Source: Paenibacillus tyrphae (GTDB taxonomy: Bacteria; Bacillota; Bacilli; Paenibacillales; NBRC-103111). From it: a stretch of 64,000 nucleotides of DNA. The notes below the pieces were generated by a model. That model was not told the origin of the DNA, did not search any database, and saw only the letters and a program-made list of their open reading frames with translations. The number at the start of each line of letters is the position of its first letter. The first letter of the stretch is position 1. The position numbers and the translations under genes are program-made. Where the stretch lies: positions 434,001-498,000 of the forward strand of contig NZ_BSDJ01000001.1 of NCBI RefSeq assembly GCF_027925525.1, given 5' to 3'. Shown here piece by piece: positions 1 through 8,770 of the stretch.

Positions 1-192
1 GTTAGAAATTCATTTGCCACTGTTCCACATCTCCTGTCGCGAATTGGGTATTAGCTTTACACCTCTTACAAGCTTCCCGAAAACCTATCGCCTTTATTCG
101 TTGTTTTTGTCTCGATAAGCTTCATTAACCGTTCTGCCGCATCCGTAAACCGCAATCCCCTACCTACCGCAACACCGCTTCCGCTGTCGGCT
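1..192. other. Left edge, no confident gene
   Basis: No complete gene is supported here. On the minus strand an open stretch ending at a TAA at 66-68 follows the flavin monooxygenase and reads GRGLRFTDAAERLMKLIE near its end. It could be the tail of a small or decayed gene, but no start with a convincing ribosome binding site was seen. Confidence 0.3.
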
Positions 193-1272
193 CTATGCCT
201 TCTGAACGGAAACGATGTCCCGCTGCGTCGCCGGTTCGCTTTCCCAGACGGTACTTGGAATCTCGCGCCGCAGCACCGGGGCTACATCCGCCGCGAACCG
301 TTCCATCTGCTCGCGCTGCTCCGCTTCCGTCAATCCGTCGACACTGATACTGAGTACTTGATGTCCGTAGGCCCGATGGTAATTCAGAATCTTCTCTATC
401 ACGAAGTCAGCGCTGCCGACCAGAACGGGGCCGTTCTTGATGTTATCCTCCAGATCCCGGAAGGGCGATTGGTTATGCTGGGCCGCTGCTGTGGTGGTAA
501 AAGCGTCGTAGTAAGGGCGAAAGCGTCTGACCGCTTCCTCGGAGGTATTAGCCAAATACAAGCTGCCTGCGCCTGCACCGACGACGGCGTCCTTCGGATC
601 GCGGCCATAATAGGCCCACCGTTCGCGGTAATGATCGATTAGCGCTTTATACTTGGCTTGGAGATGAAATGTATTGGACGAGAAGATCGGCTCGCCGTAT
701 TTTGCGGCCAATTCTGTGGAAATCGTGCTGGATGCGCTGCCGTGCCATACGGGAATAGGCTGCTGGAGAGGTCTGGGCTGTGTGGTCACGTTGTCCAGCG
801 ACGGGCGATATCGCCCCTGCCAGGTGACGTTCTCTTCATTCCATAATCGCTTGAGCAGAGCATACCGTTCCGACAGCGATGCCCACTGCTCCTCCTCGGT
901 GATGCCGAAGAGCGGATAGTGGCGGGGATCGTTGCCCTTGCCGATGATCAGCTCCAGCCGACCGCCGCAGAGGTGGTCAAGCGTAGCGTAGTCTTCGGCC
1001 ACACGCACCGGGTCGAGCACGCTCAAGACGGTCACGGTGGTCAATAGGCGGATTCGCGAGGTTCTGGCCGCGATAGCGCTCAGGATCACCGGCGGCGAGG
1101 AGGACAGGAACGGGGCGCCATGCCGCTCGCCCACACCGTAAGCATCAAAACCGAGCTCCTCCGCGAGCATCGCTTGCTTCAGCACGTTCTGAAATTTTTG
1201 CTGCGCCGTCAAAACTTCCCCCGTCACGGCGTTGGGGAGATTCATCACAAGGCTGGACAAAACAAATTTCAT
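193..1272 (-). CDS. LLM-class (luciferase-like) flavin-dependent monooxygenase
   Basis: A 359-residue protein of the bacterial luciferase-like TIM-barrel family, which uses reduced FMN or F420 to oxidise small organic substrates. Family hallmarks seen are the N-terminal strand MKFVLSSLVMNLPN, the segment GFDAYGVGERHGAPF at about residues 40-55, and RLELIIGKGNDPRHYPLFG at about 105-123, where the family usually has G-R-G. The ATG has a strong ribosome binding site (GAAGGAGGT). The length is typical of the family. The gene stands alone on the minus strand, so the substrate cannot be inferred from context. I am sure of the family and unsure of the reaction. Confidence 0.9.
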   Translation of the reverse strand: MKFVLSSLVMNLPNAVTGEVLTAQQKFQNVLKQAMLAEELGFDAYGVGERHGAPFLSSSPPVILSAIAARTSRIRLLTTVTVLSVLDPVRVAEDYATLDHLCGGRLELIIGKGNDPRHYPLFGITEEEQWASLSERYALLKRLWNEENVTWQGRYRPSLDNVTTQPRPLQQPIPVWHGSASSTISTELAAKYGEPIFSSNTFHLQAKYKALIDHYRERWAYYGRDPKDAVVGAGAGSLYLANTSEEAVRRFRPYYDAFTTTAAAQHNQSPFRDLEDNIKNGPVLVGSADFVIEKILNYHRAYGHQVLSISVDGLTEAEQREQMERFAADVAPVLRREIPSTVWESEPATQRDIVSVQKA

Positions 1273-1549
1273 TCACGCGACCTCCTTCGCTGCAACGAAG
1301 TCTTTAGTTTATGAAAATGTTACCATACGCCCGGTGAACCTACAATGATTTTTTCTTATTATTCCGATTAATTTACTATGTATAAATATCATAGCTTTCC
1401 AGCGTGCCTCGGTTGCTTCCATTACGGAAAATCGCCCTCAGCCTGCAAGTTGGGGTGATTCGAGCAATTAGCAAACGGGTGGGCTCCTGCATAAGATGCC
1501 TTATCACTTACAGAAACACTCAATCCCCCTTCATAAGGAGTGAAGTCAA

Positions 1550-1804
1550 ATGGCCTATATGCCTACGTCCCCCCCTCCTCCATTTGTCCCAGAAGAACCT
1601 GCTACCTCTTATATTATTGACTGCGTATTTCAATACACCTATGTCTGGTTATGGAATGGTGACAGCTTCTGGTTTTACCCGACTCGGGTTGAGTATGGTG
1701 AAGTTTCAGGCTATCGTTGGAATGGGCTTTTCTGGTCTTATTATGGAATAGATCCAAGATTGATCAGATCTGTTTCATGCCCTCCAGTTCCCACTTTATA
1801 CTAG
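1550..1804 (+). CDS. Small Pro/Tyr/Trp-rich protein of unknown function
   Basis: An 84-residue protein starting at an ATG preceded by AAGGAGTG. It opens with a proline run (MAYMPTSPPPPFVPEEP), then an aromatic core (YTYVWLWNGDSFWFYPTRV, GYRWNGLFWSYYGID) and ends with a cysteine-containing tail. From memory, short proteins with the pattern FWFYPT...GYRW...YYGID recur in Bacillus and Paenibacillus without an assigned function, sometimes mislabelled transporter. There is no signal peptide or membrane helix. It is monocistronic as far as can be seen. Confidence 0.75.
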   Translation: MAYMPTSPPPPFVPEEPATSYIIDCVFQYTYVWLWNGDSFWFYPTRVEYGEVSGYRWNGLFWSYYGIDPRLIRSVSCPPVPTLY

Positions 1805-2026
1805 AAACCACATCAGATCAGCAGCCTCGCTGTGCTAACGGGCAGGGTGAATGAATTAACATTTATACCCACGTTTGGCATTCCTTCTGCCCGTAGTTCA
1901 GTGTCGTGAGGGATCTACATACATATGCATTACTGGTATGCGTAACTCTTGCCGCAATTTGTTCCACAAAAAAATCGCCCAAGGCGAAATTTATTTGGAA
2001 ACAAAAAATAGAAAGGAGAAATCTTA

Positions 2027-2122
2027 TTGTTTGTTTATTGGTACAATATTACTTTGGTGCTGATGCTTTTCATATTAATTGGAGTTGCTATTATCCTTAT
2101 GATTTTCTCTTTCCGTAAATAG
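2027..2122 (+). CDS. 31-residue single-pass membrane peptide
   Basis: A very short gene starting with TTG, supported by an excellent ribosome binding site (GAAAGGAGAAATC) eight bases upstream. The peptide begins MFVYWYNITLVLMLFILIG, is almost wholly hydrophobic, and ends in the basic stop-transfer tail FSFRK. This is the form of a tiny membrane protein, possibly bacteriocin- or holin-like. It lies near other small membrane genes on the opposite strand. No family is recognised. The evidence is the ribosome binding site plus coherent membrane topology. Confidence 0.5.
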   Translation: MFVYWYNITLVLMLFILIGVAIILMIFSFRK

Positions 2123-2233
2123 AGAAAAAAGCCTGCAACTTTCTTATAGTAATAGCTCCCAGAATGAAAGAAAACAAAAAACTGCTCTTGCCATAAATTG
2201 AACAAGGGCCATTTTCTGCATGGTTTCAAACAA

Positions 2234-2398
2234 TCATGGTTTTGGCTTTTTCTTTATCGCATCTAACATAGCAACAAAAAGTGTCATGAGAACAGAGTAC
2301 AATAAAGACTTCGCATAGCTTGGTTCAGGGAAAATGTAGTAGTAAGTTAGTACACAGTTGGCTATGAAAAAAAGTATGTATTTCATGATGATATTCAT
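2234..2398 (-). CDS. 54-residue two-helix membrane protein
   Basis: A short gene with an ATG and a strong AGGAGGG site that overlaps the end of the upstream broken gene (stop at 2405-2407). The product begins MNIIMKYILFFIANCVLTY and has two hydrophobic helices (about residues 5-20 and 30-46) and a lysine-rich tail KKKPKP. It is the last member of a minus-strand run that begins with the secreted protein at 3376, so it may be an immunity or accessory membrane protein for it. That role is inferred from position only. Confidence 0.6.
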   Translation of the reverse strand: MNIIMKYILFFIANCVLTYYYIFPEPSYAKSLLYSVLMTLFVAMLDAIKKKPKP

Positions 2399-2404
2399 GT
2401 ATTC

Positions 2405-2646
2405 TTAGCCCTCCTTTTTAAACGATGAAATAATTAAAGCCCCTAAGAACCAAACAACACCGCCTACAAGACGGGCTCCAATTGAAACGTCTTTATCACT
2501 GAAATAATGTATGATCGCCCAAAAAACAGTAAACGATAGCCCCTACTGCAGAAATTCCGAGAAAAACAAAGATCGGCCCTTGCCGCAGGATTGCGAACAG
2601 GAGCCGTCTTTTTAAATTGTTCCACGAAATCAAAATCGCCGTTCAA
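2405..2646 (-). pseudogene. Frame-disrupted small membrane protein
   Basis: Read across frames, this stretch gives one coherent membrane protein: an amphipathic start (MNGDFDFVEQFKK), a helix LLFAILRQGPIFVFLGIS then AVGAIVYCF, and a second part WAIIHYFSDKDVSIGARLVG ending in FLGALIISSFKKEG. Joining the pieces needs two single-base corrections, one in an A5 run near the start and one in the T6 run around 2520-2530. The TTG start has no clear ribosome binding site and the gene follows the secreted protein directly. It is either a decayed gene or a normal one damaged by homopolymer sequencing errors. A role as immunity or accessory protein is only suggested by neighbourhood. Confidence 0.5.
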
Positions 2647-2669
2647 AGCTGAAAATCGGATTTATAGGT

Positions 2670-3376
2670 TCAAGCGGCATACACTTTAGACAATAAGAAA
2701 TTTAAACCACCGCCACCAGGGATACCAGGTATACTCCAAAATGTATCTATATAAACTCCATTTCCATTATCCGCATAAACGATCTGAGCACCTTTAACTA
2801 CAAATACCCCTACGATTATACTTGCTATCCAAGTTGGCACACCAAGTGCTGCAAAAATACCAGATAATGCTCCGCCAGATATTGCGGATATTCCGCCATA
2901 ATAAAGTGCTTTAGCTTTAATATCTTCTGTTAATTGGTGAGATAAAAAAATACGGTATCCCCACCATAGAAGTTCATAATCCCGATACGCAGATGTATTA
3001 ATGGATTGGGTGCCAATGCCAGATTTAACTGATTGAGATGATGCTTTTAAACTGTTTCGCTCTGTGACAGTAAGATGTTGAGTAGCAGGGATTTTCTCCA
3101 CCTGAGCATTTGCTTGTTCTAGCGCCTTTTTTACGATTTCGATTTCTTGTTTTTTGTTAGGGTATTGGAAGCATTTTCGCTAAGGATAAATTTCTTTGAC
3201 ACCAATTTTACGTAAGGATCTGCCTTGCGAATTAACTCCTCCGTTACCCCAAAATTTCCTGCCTTTGTTTCTTGTGTTTCTTTCGTTTCTTGTGCTGCAA
3301 GTGCTGAACTGGTAATCAGAAGCACTAGCATAATTGTTGCTATGAATGCCGACAATAGTTTTAATATATTTTTCCT
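2670..3376 (-). pseudogene. Secreted hydrophobic protein, WWG family, with -1 frame break
   Basis: Two frames join into one protein of about 230 residues. It has a signal peptide (RKNILKLLSAFIATIMLVLL...), a region with DPYVKLVSKKFILSENASN, then after the break EIEIVKKALEQANAQVEK, the motif YELLWWGYRIFLS, a glycine-rich hydrophobic domain (GGISAISGGALSGIFAALG), and an exposed end YADNGNGVYIDTFW. This layout matches a family of small secreted Bacillus proteins of unknown, possibly antimicrobial, function. The break is at an A6C string (about 3157-3163) read as A AAA AAC in the first frame. The natural start position reads AGG, so translation would need the TTG at 3355. Damaged gene, sequencing error or programmed frameshift all remain open. 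Confidence 0.55.
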
Positions 3377-3477
3377 TTATTTCAATGAATTGCTATAAAA
3401 CACAATTGAATATACCATATTTAAAAATTAGTGTAAATTGTAATAAAGTATCTTACATAAAAGGAGTGTTGGTATTA

Positions 3478-3645
3478 ATGAGAAATATGATTATTAATTT
3501 GATTTCTTCGTTTTTACTGGGGATTTTTGCTTTATATTTATTCACAAGAACCTTAGAATTAAAAGGTGTAATCATTTGCTTGATAGGTGTAGGGATATTG
3601 GCGCTAGGTTATCTTGTTGTTTACCTAGTCAAGAAGTTGAAATAA
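3478..3645 (+). CDS. 55-residue two-helix membrane protein
   Basis: The ATG at 3478 is chosen because AAAGGAGTG lies just upstream. A longer reading from 3346 has no such site. The product begins MRNMIINLISSFLLGIFALY and contains two membrane helices (about residues 5-22 and 30-50) separated by TRTLELKG, with a basic end VKKLK. It is divergent from the secreted WWG-family gene. It resembles the small YrhC/holin-like membrane proteins common near Bacillus peptide loci, but no family is recognised. Confidence 0.65.
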   Translation: MRNMIINLISSFLLGIFALYLFTRTLELKGVIICLIGVGILALGYLVVYLVKKLK

Positions 3646-3699
3646 ACACACTCGCTGGCACTCAGCATTAGTGCGCCTTCAACGCTTAAATACAGCGTA

Positions 3700-3966
3700 C
3701 TAGCTTGTACCAATAGTTGTCGGCAATGACCTTCCTGTAATCAGGGCCGTTAACAATCGCTCGCGTAAAAGTTTCTCAACCTGCTCCTCGCTATAACCAA
3801 GCTCCGCCAGCCTTCGGGCAGCAAACCCGGCACCTGTCGATGCCCTGTATACCGCGTCATGTAAATCCTTAATTCCGTATAACCGTTCAAAGATTGCGCC
3901 GATCCGGGCAAGGTAAACAATCCGCTCCTCACTTTCCCCGACCAATAACTTTTCATACTGCATCAT
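3700..3966 (-). CDS. Hypothetical protein, 88 residues, helical
   Basis: A soluble, helix-rich small protein beginning MMQYEKLLVGESEERIVYLA and ending ITGRSLPTTIGTS. The ATG-ATG start has GAAGGTG about eight bases upstream. The charged pattern (LAELGYSEEQVEKLLRERLL) suggests a helical bundle. No domain is recognised and there is no signal peptide or membrane segment. It lies 3' of a broken TPR gene on the same strand but is well separated from it. Confidence 0.5.
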   Translation of the reverse strand: MMQYEKLLVGESEERIVYLARIGAIFERLYGIKDLHDAVYRASTGAGFAARRLAELGYSEEQVEKLLRERLLTALITGRSLPTTIGTS

Positions 3967-4138
3967 CCACACACCTTCAGCTTCAGCTTAGAAGAAGACT
4001 TTTGAGCCATCAGAATATACCGATCTAAACGCTGGCTGCGCTGCACCACCTCCTTGTCGGAAAACGAACCTTTTTTTCTCAACTAGTCGTACCAATTCCC
4101 GCAATTCTATGGATAGCCGGATCTGGCATCTTTTGCGG

Positions 4139-5045
4139 TTAATCAGCCCAAAGCCTGATGGATTCATAACACTGGACTTGTTCTTCTGATGCATATTTTC
4201 GATGTTTTTCAAATAAAGAGACGCAGCGGGCCAAGTCCTCATATCGCTTCATATCCAAGCATAGGGAAATACAGAGTAACGTTTCTTTCACCCCGCTTTC
4301 GTAGCGCTCTTTATTAAACTCATAAATAGCTTTGTGATAGCGATATTTGATATTGAAGATGTCGATCCGAGAGAATCGGATCATGGTTAAATAAATCGAA
4401 CCGTGCAATGGAGCCGGAAAAGCGCAACAACACATGATCAACATTGAACCCATATGTATTCGCTGACTTTACGATAGCAATCAGCCCGGCCACAATGTCA
4501 TTTAACCGGTTTAGGCTCTCCAAATAATCGGCATATTCATTAACCATGCTCTCGTTTCCAGTTAACATTTCAAGCGTGTATAAATTCGCTTTCCCCCAAA
4601 TCTTAAACTGCTCCACTTCTTTCTGACCAGATGCATCGAGGGGTTCGAACCATTCCAGATCAGCATAGCTTCGTATATATTTTTTCGACTGCTCATATAA
4701 CCCTTGCCTTTCAAGCACAGCTCCTCTATACAAAAGCCCCATACCGTAATAATAAACGGGATGCCGTTTGGGCGTTACCTCTCTATCTCCGCATTGAATC
4801 ATGCTCAGCTCCACCATCTCGCTCGCATATTCTTCAACCTCATTCCACTTTTTCAACGAATAACAAGTTCGAGCTAGTTGAAATAACGCATCTAATCGAT
4901 AATTCTCCAGCAATCGTTTTCTAAACGGATCAAAACGGATAATGGCCTTCCAACTCTTTTCCGCATCCGTACCTTGCGTGACCATAAATAACCGGTAATG
5001 ACTCATCGCCAGCATCTCGGAAAAGCTATCTTTGACATTCTCCAC
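4139..5045 (-). pseudogene. TPR-repeat regulatory protein, frameshifted and N-truncated
   Basis: Two overlapping frames form one protein. The first part runs from ENVKDSFSEMLAMSHYRLF to IARFDLFNHDPILS, and the second from IDIFNIKYRYHKAIYEFN to ESIRLWAD. The repeated helix pairs (LFQLARTCYSLKKWNEVEEY, LYRGAVLERQGLYEQSKKY) are TPR-like. The whole resembles the C-terminal part of Paenibacillus regulators that carry an XRE-type HTH followed by TPRs (the Rap/NprR/PlcR type of architecture). The frame changes near 4370-4390. Upstream, the frame is open for only a few codons before a TAA and no HTH is present, so the DNA-binding end is lost. Confidence 0.6.
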
Positions 5046-5347
5046 GACAAGCTCATAGAAGTGTTCCGATTCTTTTTGTTTTAAACAAAATTACCACAAT
5101 ATTCCATAACAATAAAACAACAAATTTACATTTGTTAAAATAATCAGATTGATGTTTACTTGTAGGAAAATTCGATCCTTCCATACCCTTCAACCACTCT
5201 TGATAGATCTAGCTGTTTTCGTTTTACATAGGATGGATGGCATGAAAAGCGATTACACGAATATTACCATTAGGTGAAATAAAAAAATTTAACCGGAAAC
5301 GAGATATTTTCGAGTTACCGATCGTGTTGTATGTAGGAGGCGAAAAC
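5046..5347. other. Intergenic region upstream of the sigma factor gene
   Basis: About 300 bases of AT-rich DNA between the TPR remnant (minus) and the ECF sigma gene (plus). Apart from the ribosome binding site of the sigma gene at its right edge, I see no gene, RNA or clear repeat. An autoregulatory ECF promoter is expected here by analogy, but no motif can be named with confidence. Confidence 0.4.
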
Positions 5348-5851
5348 ATGGAAAGCAATTCTTTAGCGCGTACGGATAAAGAATTGGCTGAACTCTATCA
5401 ACGGCATGCAGATCTAGTTTATAGGTTGTGCTATATCTATTTGAAAAACCCTGTTGATGCAGAAGACGCTGTTCAATCTGTATTTATAAAGCTCATCCAA
5501 TCTCAAATGGTTTTTAACGATCATGAGCATGAAAAAGCGTGGTTGACGGTAACTACCCAAAATCACTGCAAGGACATTTTAAAAAATTGGTGGAGAATCC
5601 GCCGTGTGGCTTTGGACACTTTACCGGAAGTTCCTTCTTGGGATGGTCATGAGTCGTCAGGGAAGGTGCTTGCCAGACTGCTTTCACTGCCCGAAAAATA
5701 TAAAACTGTGTTGTATCTTTACTATTTCGAGGAGTACTCGGTAAGAGAAATATCAGAGATGTTAGGACACAAGGAAAGCACGATCCAAACGCATTTATCC
5801 AGAGGCCGAAAACTCCTTAAACTTGACCTGGGAGGGAATTATCTTGAGTGA
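5348..5851 (+). CDS. ECF-family RNA polymerase sigma factor
   Basis: A 167-residue sigma-70 family protein. Region 2 is seen as LYQRHADLVYRLCYIYLKNP followed by DAEDAVQSVFIKL. Region 4 is seen as LPEKYKTVLYLYYFEEYSVR and then EISEMLGHKESTIQTHLSRGR. The start at MESNS is preferred over an upstream in-frame codon because AGGAGG lies seven bases before it. The gene overlaps the downstream anti-sigma gene by 8 bases, which implies translational coupling and the usual sigma/anti-sigma partnership. The sensed signal is unknown. Confidence 0.93.
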   Translation: MESNSLARTDKELAELYQRHADLVYRLCYIYLKNPVDAEDAVQSVFIKLIQSQMVFNDHEHEKAWLTVTTQNHCKDILKNWWRIRRVALDTLPEVPSWDGHESSGKVLARLLSLPEKYKTVLYLYYFEEYSVREISEMLGHKESTIQTHLSRGRKLLKLDLGGNYLE

Positions 5852-6893
5852 CAAGCATATTAATCGGCTATTTGAAGCATTTGCGCCAAACACGGAGCAA
5901 AAAGAAAAAATGTTACAGAACATTTTAGTACAGAGCCAGAATGAAAATAAAAGACGGAGAGAGCTTGCTCCCGTGAAACGTTGGAGACCTGCGATTCTGT
6001 GTGCCATACTGATTGGCTGTTTAACTTCAACAGCTTTGGCAGCGGCATATATGGGATTGGATGAAGCATTTTTAAAATTTCTGAAGCCGGTAAATCAGGA
6101 GCAGGCACAATATTTGTCAAATGGCGCTTATGTGATTAACAAGCAAGTGGAAAACGAAAATGGAACGCTTACCATTAAGCAAGCGATCGGCGACAGTAAT
6201 ACGACCTATATCCTAATGGACTTTACGGCTCCGAAAGGCACGGTGTTAAATGCGGCACGATACCGTTTTGAGCTTCCCCATCTTACCTATGATGAGGCGG
6301 GACGTGATAAATTATGGAGTAGTTACGGGTACCAAGTGCTAGACGATGGCAATCCGAATGACAATAAAATTAGCTTGGTTATGAGTATCGGGACCGACAA
6401 TTCCATAGCAGGCAAAACCGTTGATTTCTCAGTCGAAAATTTACAAGCAATCAATCCGCTTACGAACAATTTTGAAACGGTTATACCGGGTTATTGGGGA
6501 ACAACGCTTAAGCTGGATTTCAAGGATACTTCTCGTCTTTATCAGATGGATCAAGACATCACCCTGTATGGGTATAAGGCCGTATTCAAGACAATCTCGA
6601 TCTCGCCCATTTCAATGACTTTAAAGGTTGACAGCAATTATTTGGAGGAAATTAACAATTTCACTCTCGGTTTGAGGCAAGAAGATGGTGAAGGTGCCTA
6701 TTTGGATCACTTCCCAATCACGATAAACTACAAAGACGGCACCTCAGAAACGACAAACCTTTTAACCGGTTCAACTATAAAGGATTTAATGACTGGTCAA
6801 ATGATCACGACCAAATCTTTCAAAAATCTTATCAATGATAAGGAAATCGCGTCTGTCGTATTTTTTGATAAAGAAATTCCGATTAAAGACTAA
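5844..6893 (+). CDS. Membrane anti-sigma factor, DUF4179-type
   Basis: The TTG at 5844 (product starts LSDKHINRLFEAF) follows GGAGGG and overlaps the sigma gene. The cytoplasmic N-terminus (about 50 residues, ending KRRRELAPVKRW) precedes one transmembrane helix (PAILCAILIGCLTSTALAAA). A large extracytoplasmic domain of about 270 residues follows, containing ILMDFTAPKGTVLNAARYRF, as in DUF4179 proteins linked to ECF sigma factors in Bacillus and Paenibacillus. It probably holds the sigma factor at the membrane until an envelope signal arrives. Family assignment is good; the signal is not known. Confidence 0.85.
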   Translation: MSDKHINRLFEAFAPNTEQKEKMLQNILVQSQNENKRRRELAPVKRWRPAILCAILIGCLTSTALAAAYMGLDEAFLKFLKPVNQEQAQYLSNGAYVINKQVENENGTLTIKQAIGDSNTTYILMDFTAPKGTVLNAARYRFELPHLTYDEAGRDKLWSSYGYQVLDDGNPNDNKISLVMSIGTDNSIAGKTVDFSVENLQAINPLTNNFETVIPGYWGTTLKLDFKDTSRLYQMDQDITLYGYKAVFKTISISPISMTLKVDSNYLEEINNFTLGLRQEDGEGAYLDHFPITINYKDGTSETTNLLTGSTIKDLMTGQMITTKSFKNLINDKEIASVVFFDKEIPIKD

Positions 6894-6994
6894 TCTCCAT
6901 TACACTAAAGTAAGCGTCAAATACTCTCATGCGTGCTTGGCCGCATATGCAAATAAGCTTCCTCACCGGAAGCTCATTTGCATTGAATATTTAT

Positions 6995-7858
6995 TTATCC
7001 TGCCTCATTGTGGTATCGATAAATATTTTCCGTATACAGGGTGATGACCTTATCGTAGTCCGGATATGGATATGCCAGAGTCTCCGCTACAGCCCTAGAG
7101 TATTTTCTGAACAACTCGTAACAGATGAATAGCGATTTCCACATATTGGGGTAACTATTACCGGAGCAGGTAGCAAGCAAATCTTCCCAACTATCCGCCG
7201 GGAGGTAACGGTCGATAAATTTGTAATTCTTCCCTACGCTAAAGGAATAGCCAAGTTTGGAGCCGATTTCCCAGGACATCATTCTTAACAAATTAGGCCG
7301 AACAATTTCATTCAAGTGATCGACTGCGAAAAGTATTTCCTTTCTTGCCAGCCCTTTCACCACATAAGTTGATGTCATCCAAAATTCGTTGCAGCAATCA
7401 TCGAACTCTTTTTCGGTCGGTTTTTTGATCCAATATTGACGATCGTTTGCGATGACTTCATGTTTAACGATCCCGTCCTTATCGAGCAAGATCTTCACCA
7501 AGCCGTCGCTTTGTTCAAAATAATCGTCTACTTCGTTTAGCGGAATAAGGGTAAGGTCCAGCTTATTGCCGTCTTCGAATAGAATAATGTACGAAAACCA
7601 ATTGCCTAATTCGGATGGAAAGAGTTCCATAGCTTCGGGTTTTTGCATCATAGCCGGTTTTCCGAAGTTTGTTAGCCATTGATCGTCTGCTTTAAAAGAA
7701 TCCATATCTGTTACAAAATAAGCAATATCAAAATCTTGAAACGGATCGGAGGGAATATTGGGGTTCGTACGGGAACCTTCCAATGTAACCAATCGGATTC
7801 TGCTATCATTTGCGGCCAGACCGACAAGAATCTCCATCATTTCTTGTTCATCTTTCAC
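6995..7858 (-). CDS. Aminoglycoside 6-adenylyltransferase-like (ANT(6)) protein
   Basis: A 287-residue member of the AadK/AadE family, which transfers AMP from ATP to streptomycin. The nucleotidyltransferase signature is present at residues 27-50 (TLEGSRTNPNI, then DFDIAYFV with the paired aspartates), and family blocks EFWMTSTYVVKGLARKE and MSWEIGSKLGYSFSVGKNYK follow. The length is normal. It starts 3 bases after the stop of the upstream nucleotidyltransferase gene, so the two are cotranscribed. Chromosomal AadK-like genes are common in Bacillales, and the actual resistance phenotype cannot be read from sequence. Confidence 0.9.
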   Translation of the reverse strand: MKDEQEMMEILVGLAANDSRIRLVTLEGSRTNPNIPSDPFQDFDIAYFVTDMDSFKADDQWLTNFGKPAMMQKPEAMELFPSELGNWFSYIILFEDGNKLDLTLIPLNEVDDYFEQSDGLVKILLDKDGIVKHEVIANDRQYWIKKPTEKEFDDCCNEFWMTSTYVVKGLARKEILFAVDHLNEIVRPNLLRMMSWEIGSKLGYSFSVGKNYKFIDRYLPADSWEDLLATCSGNSYPNMWKSLFICYELFRKYSRAVAETLAYPYPDYDKVITLYTENIYRYHNEAG

Positions 7859-7861
7859 GAT

Positions 7862-8668
7862 TTAATCCTCCATTTTCGTAGAGTCGGCTGATGCGTAAAC
7901 GTTATCGAGATAGGCAACGGCAACTTGCTCGGCTTTCGTTCGATGCACCAAACGATCGGAAGAAAGACGAAGACGTCGATATAAAAGAATAGACGATTGC
8001 AAGGCTTGGTAACAACTTTCCAAATGATAAGAAGGCACGGTTTGTTGCAACTCCTCAACCGCGCGGACCGCGAATTGCTCGATTCTTCTCGTACCATTGG
8101 GGAGCCGTCCGTTTTCGGCCAAAATCAACGGCCCCAGTACAGCGCTGCGTATGCAGCAAAGAATATCGATCACTTCAAACAACTCACCTCTCCCCAGTTT
8201 CGCTGCTCCGCTATGAATCCATATCCAAAACCGGTCTTCGATCCATTGAGGATCGGGGTGCGGATAGCAAGGCACCGTACTGCGAAGTATAGCCCGGATT
8301 TCCGTCCCCCTTTCCCAAAGAATGACAGGGTCCTCAATTCGTTCTTCCAGCTCCTTGGGCATCAAAAACTTGTAATCGACATGGAGCGGCACGGAACCAT
8401 CATATAGGCAGATGACCAGCTTCGGCTCTCCGACATGTTCGCCGGTTAAAACCGACAGCACGGTACCCAGGCTCTCCGCCATATGTATGCGTTGCTGCAT
8501 GATTTCGTCCCGATAATCGGGATGATATACCACGATAAGATCCAAATCACTGTACTCATCCATGGCACCCGTTATCATGGAACCGCCCCCAAGGAGCCCG
8601 ATGATGCGATGATCTTCGATCAATTTCATTTTAACGGTCTCGATAAAATGTTCATATCGGAGAAGCAT
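7862..8668 (-). CDS. Nucleotidyltransferase-domain protein
   Basis: A 268-residue protein with a polymerase-beta-type nucleotidyltransferase core near its N-terminus (LLGGGSMITGAMDEYSDLDL), giving the G-G-S and D-x-D motifs. The rest is helical, with no recognised accessory domain. The gene directly precedes the ANT(6)-like gene with a 3-base gap, so a two-gene operon of small-molecule nucleotidyltransferases is likely. The substrate is unknown. It could be an antibiotic-modifying enzyme or a housekeeping relative. Confidence 0.8.
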   Translation of the reverse strand: MLLRYEHFIETVKMKLIEDHRIIGLLGGGSMITGAMDEYSDLDLIVVYHPDYRDEIMQQRIHMAESLGTVLSVLTGEHVGEPKLVICLYDGSVPLHVDYKFLMPKELEERIEDPVILWERGTEIRAILRSTVPCYPHPDPQWIEDRFWIWIHSGAAKLGRGELFEVIDILCCIRSAVLGPLILAENGRLPNGTRRIEQFAVRAVEELQQTVPSYHLESCYQALQSSILLYRRLRLSSDRLVHRTKAEQVAVAYLDNVYASADSTKMED

Positions 8669-8770
8669 GATTCAAAACACTCCTACCAGTAAATTGGGCA
8701 TTACGCCAGAATATCACTTTGCAAACCTCTTGTCAAAATCAACTTGTCATGCAGCTCCGTCCCAATCGCT

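Noticed and set aside
2023..2040. CTTATTGT as the missing left end of element A
   Set aside because: It has the expected CTTAT-TGT junction by chance, but none of the GTGATAAA or TGGAACC terminal sequence follows.
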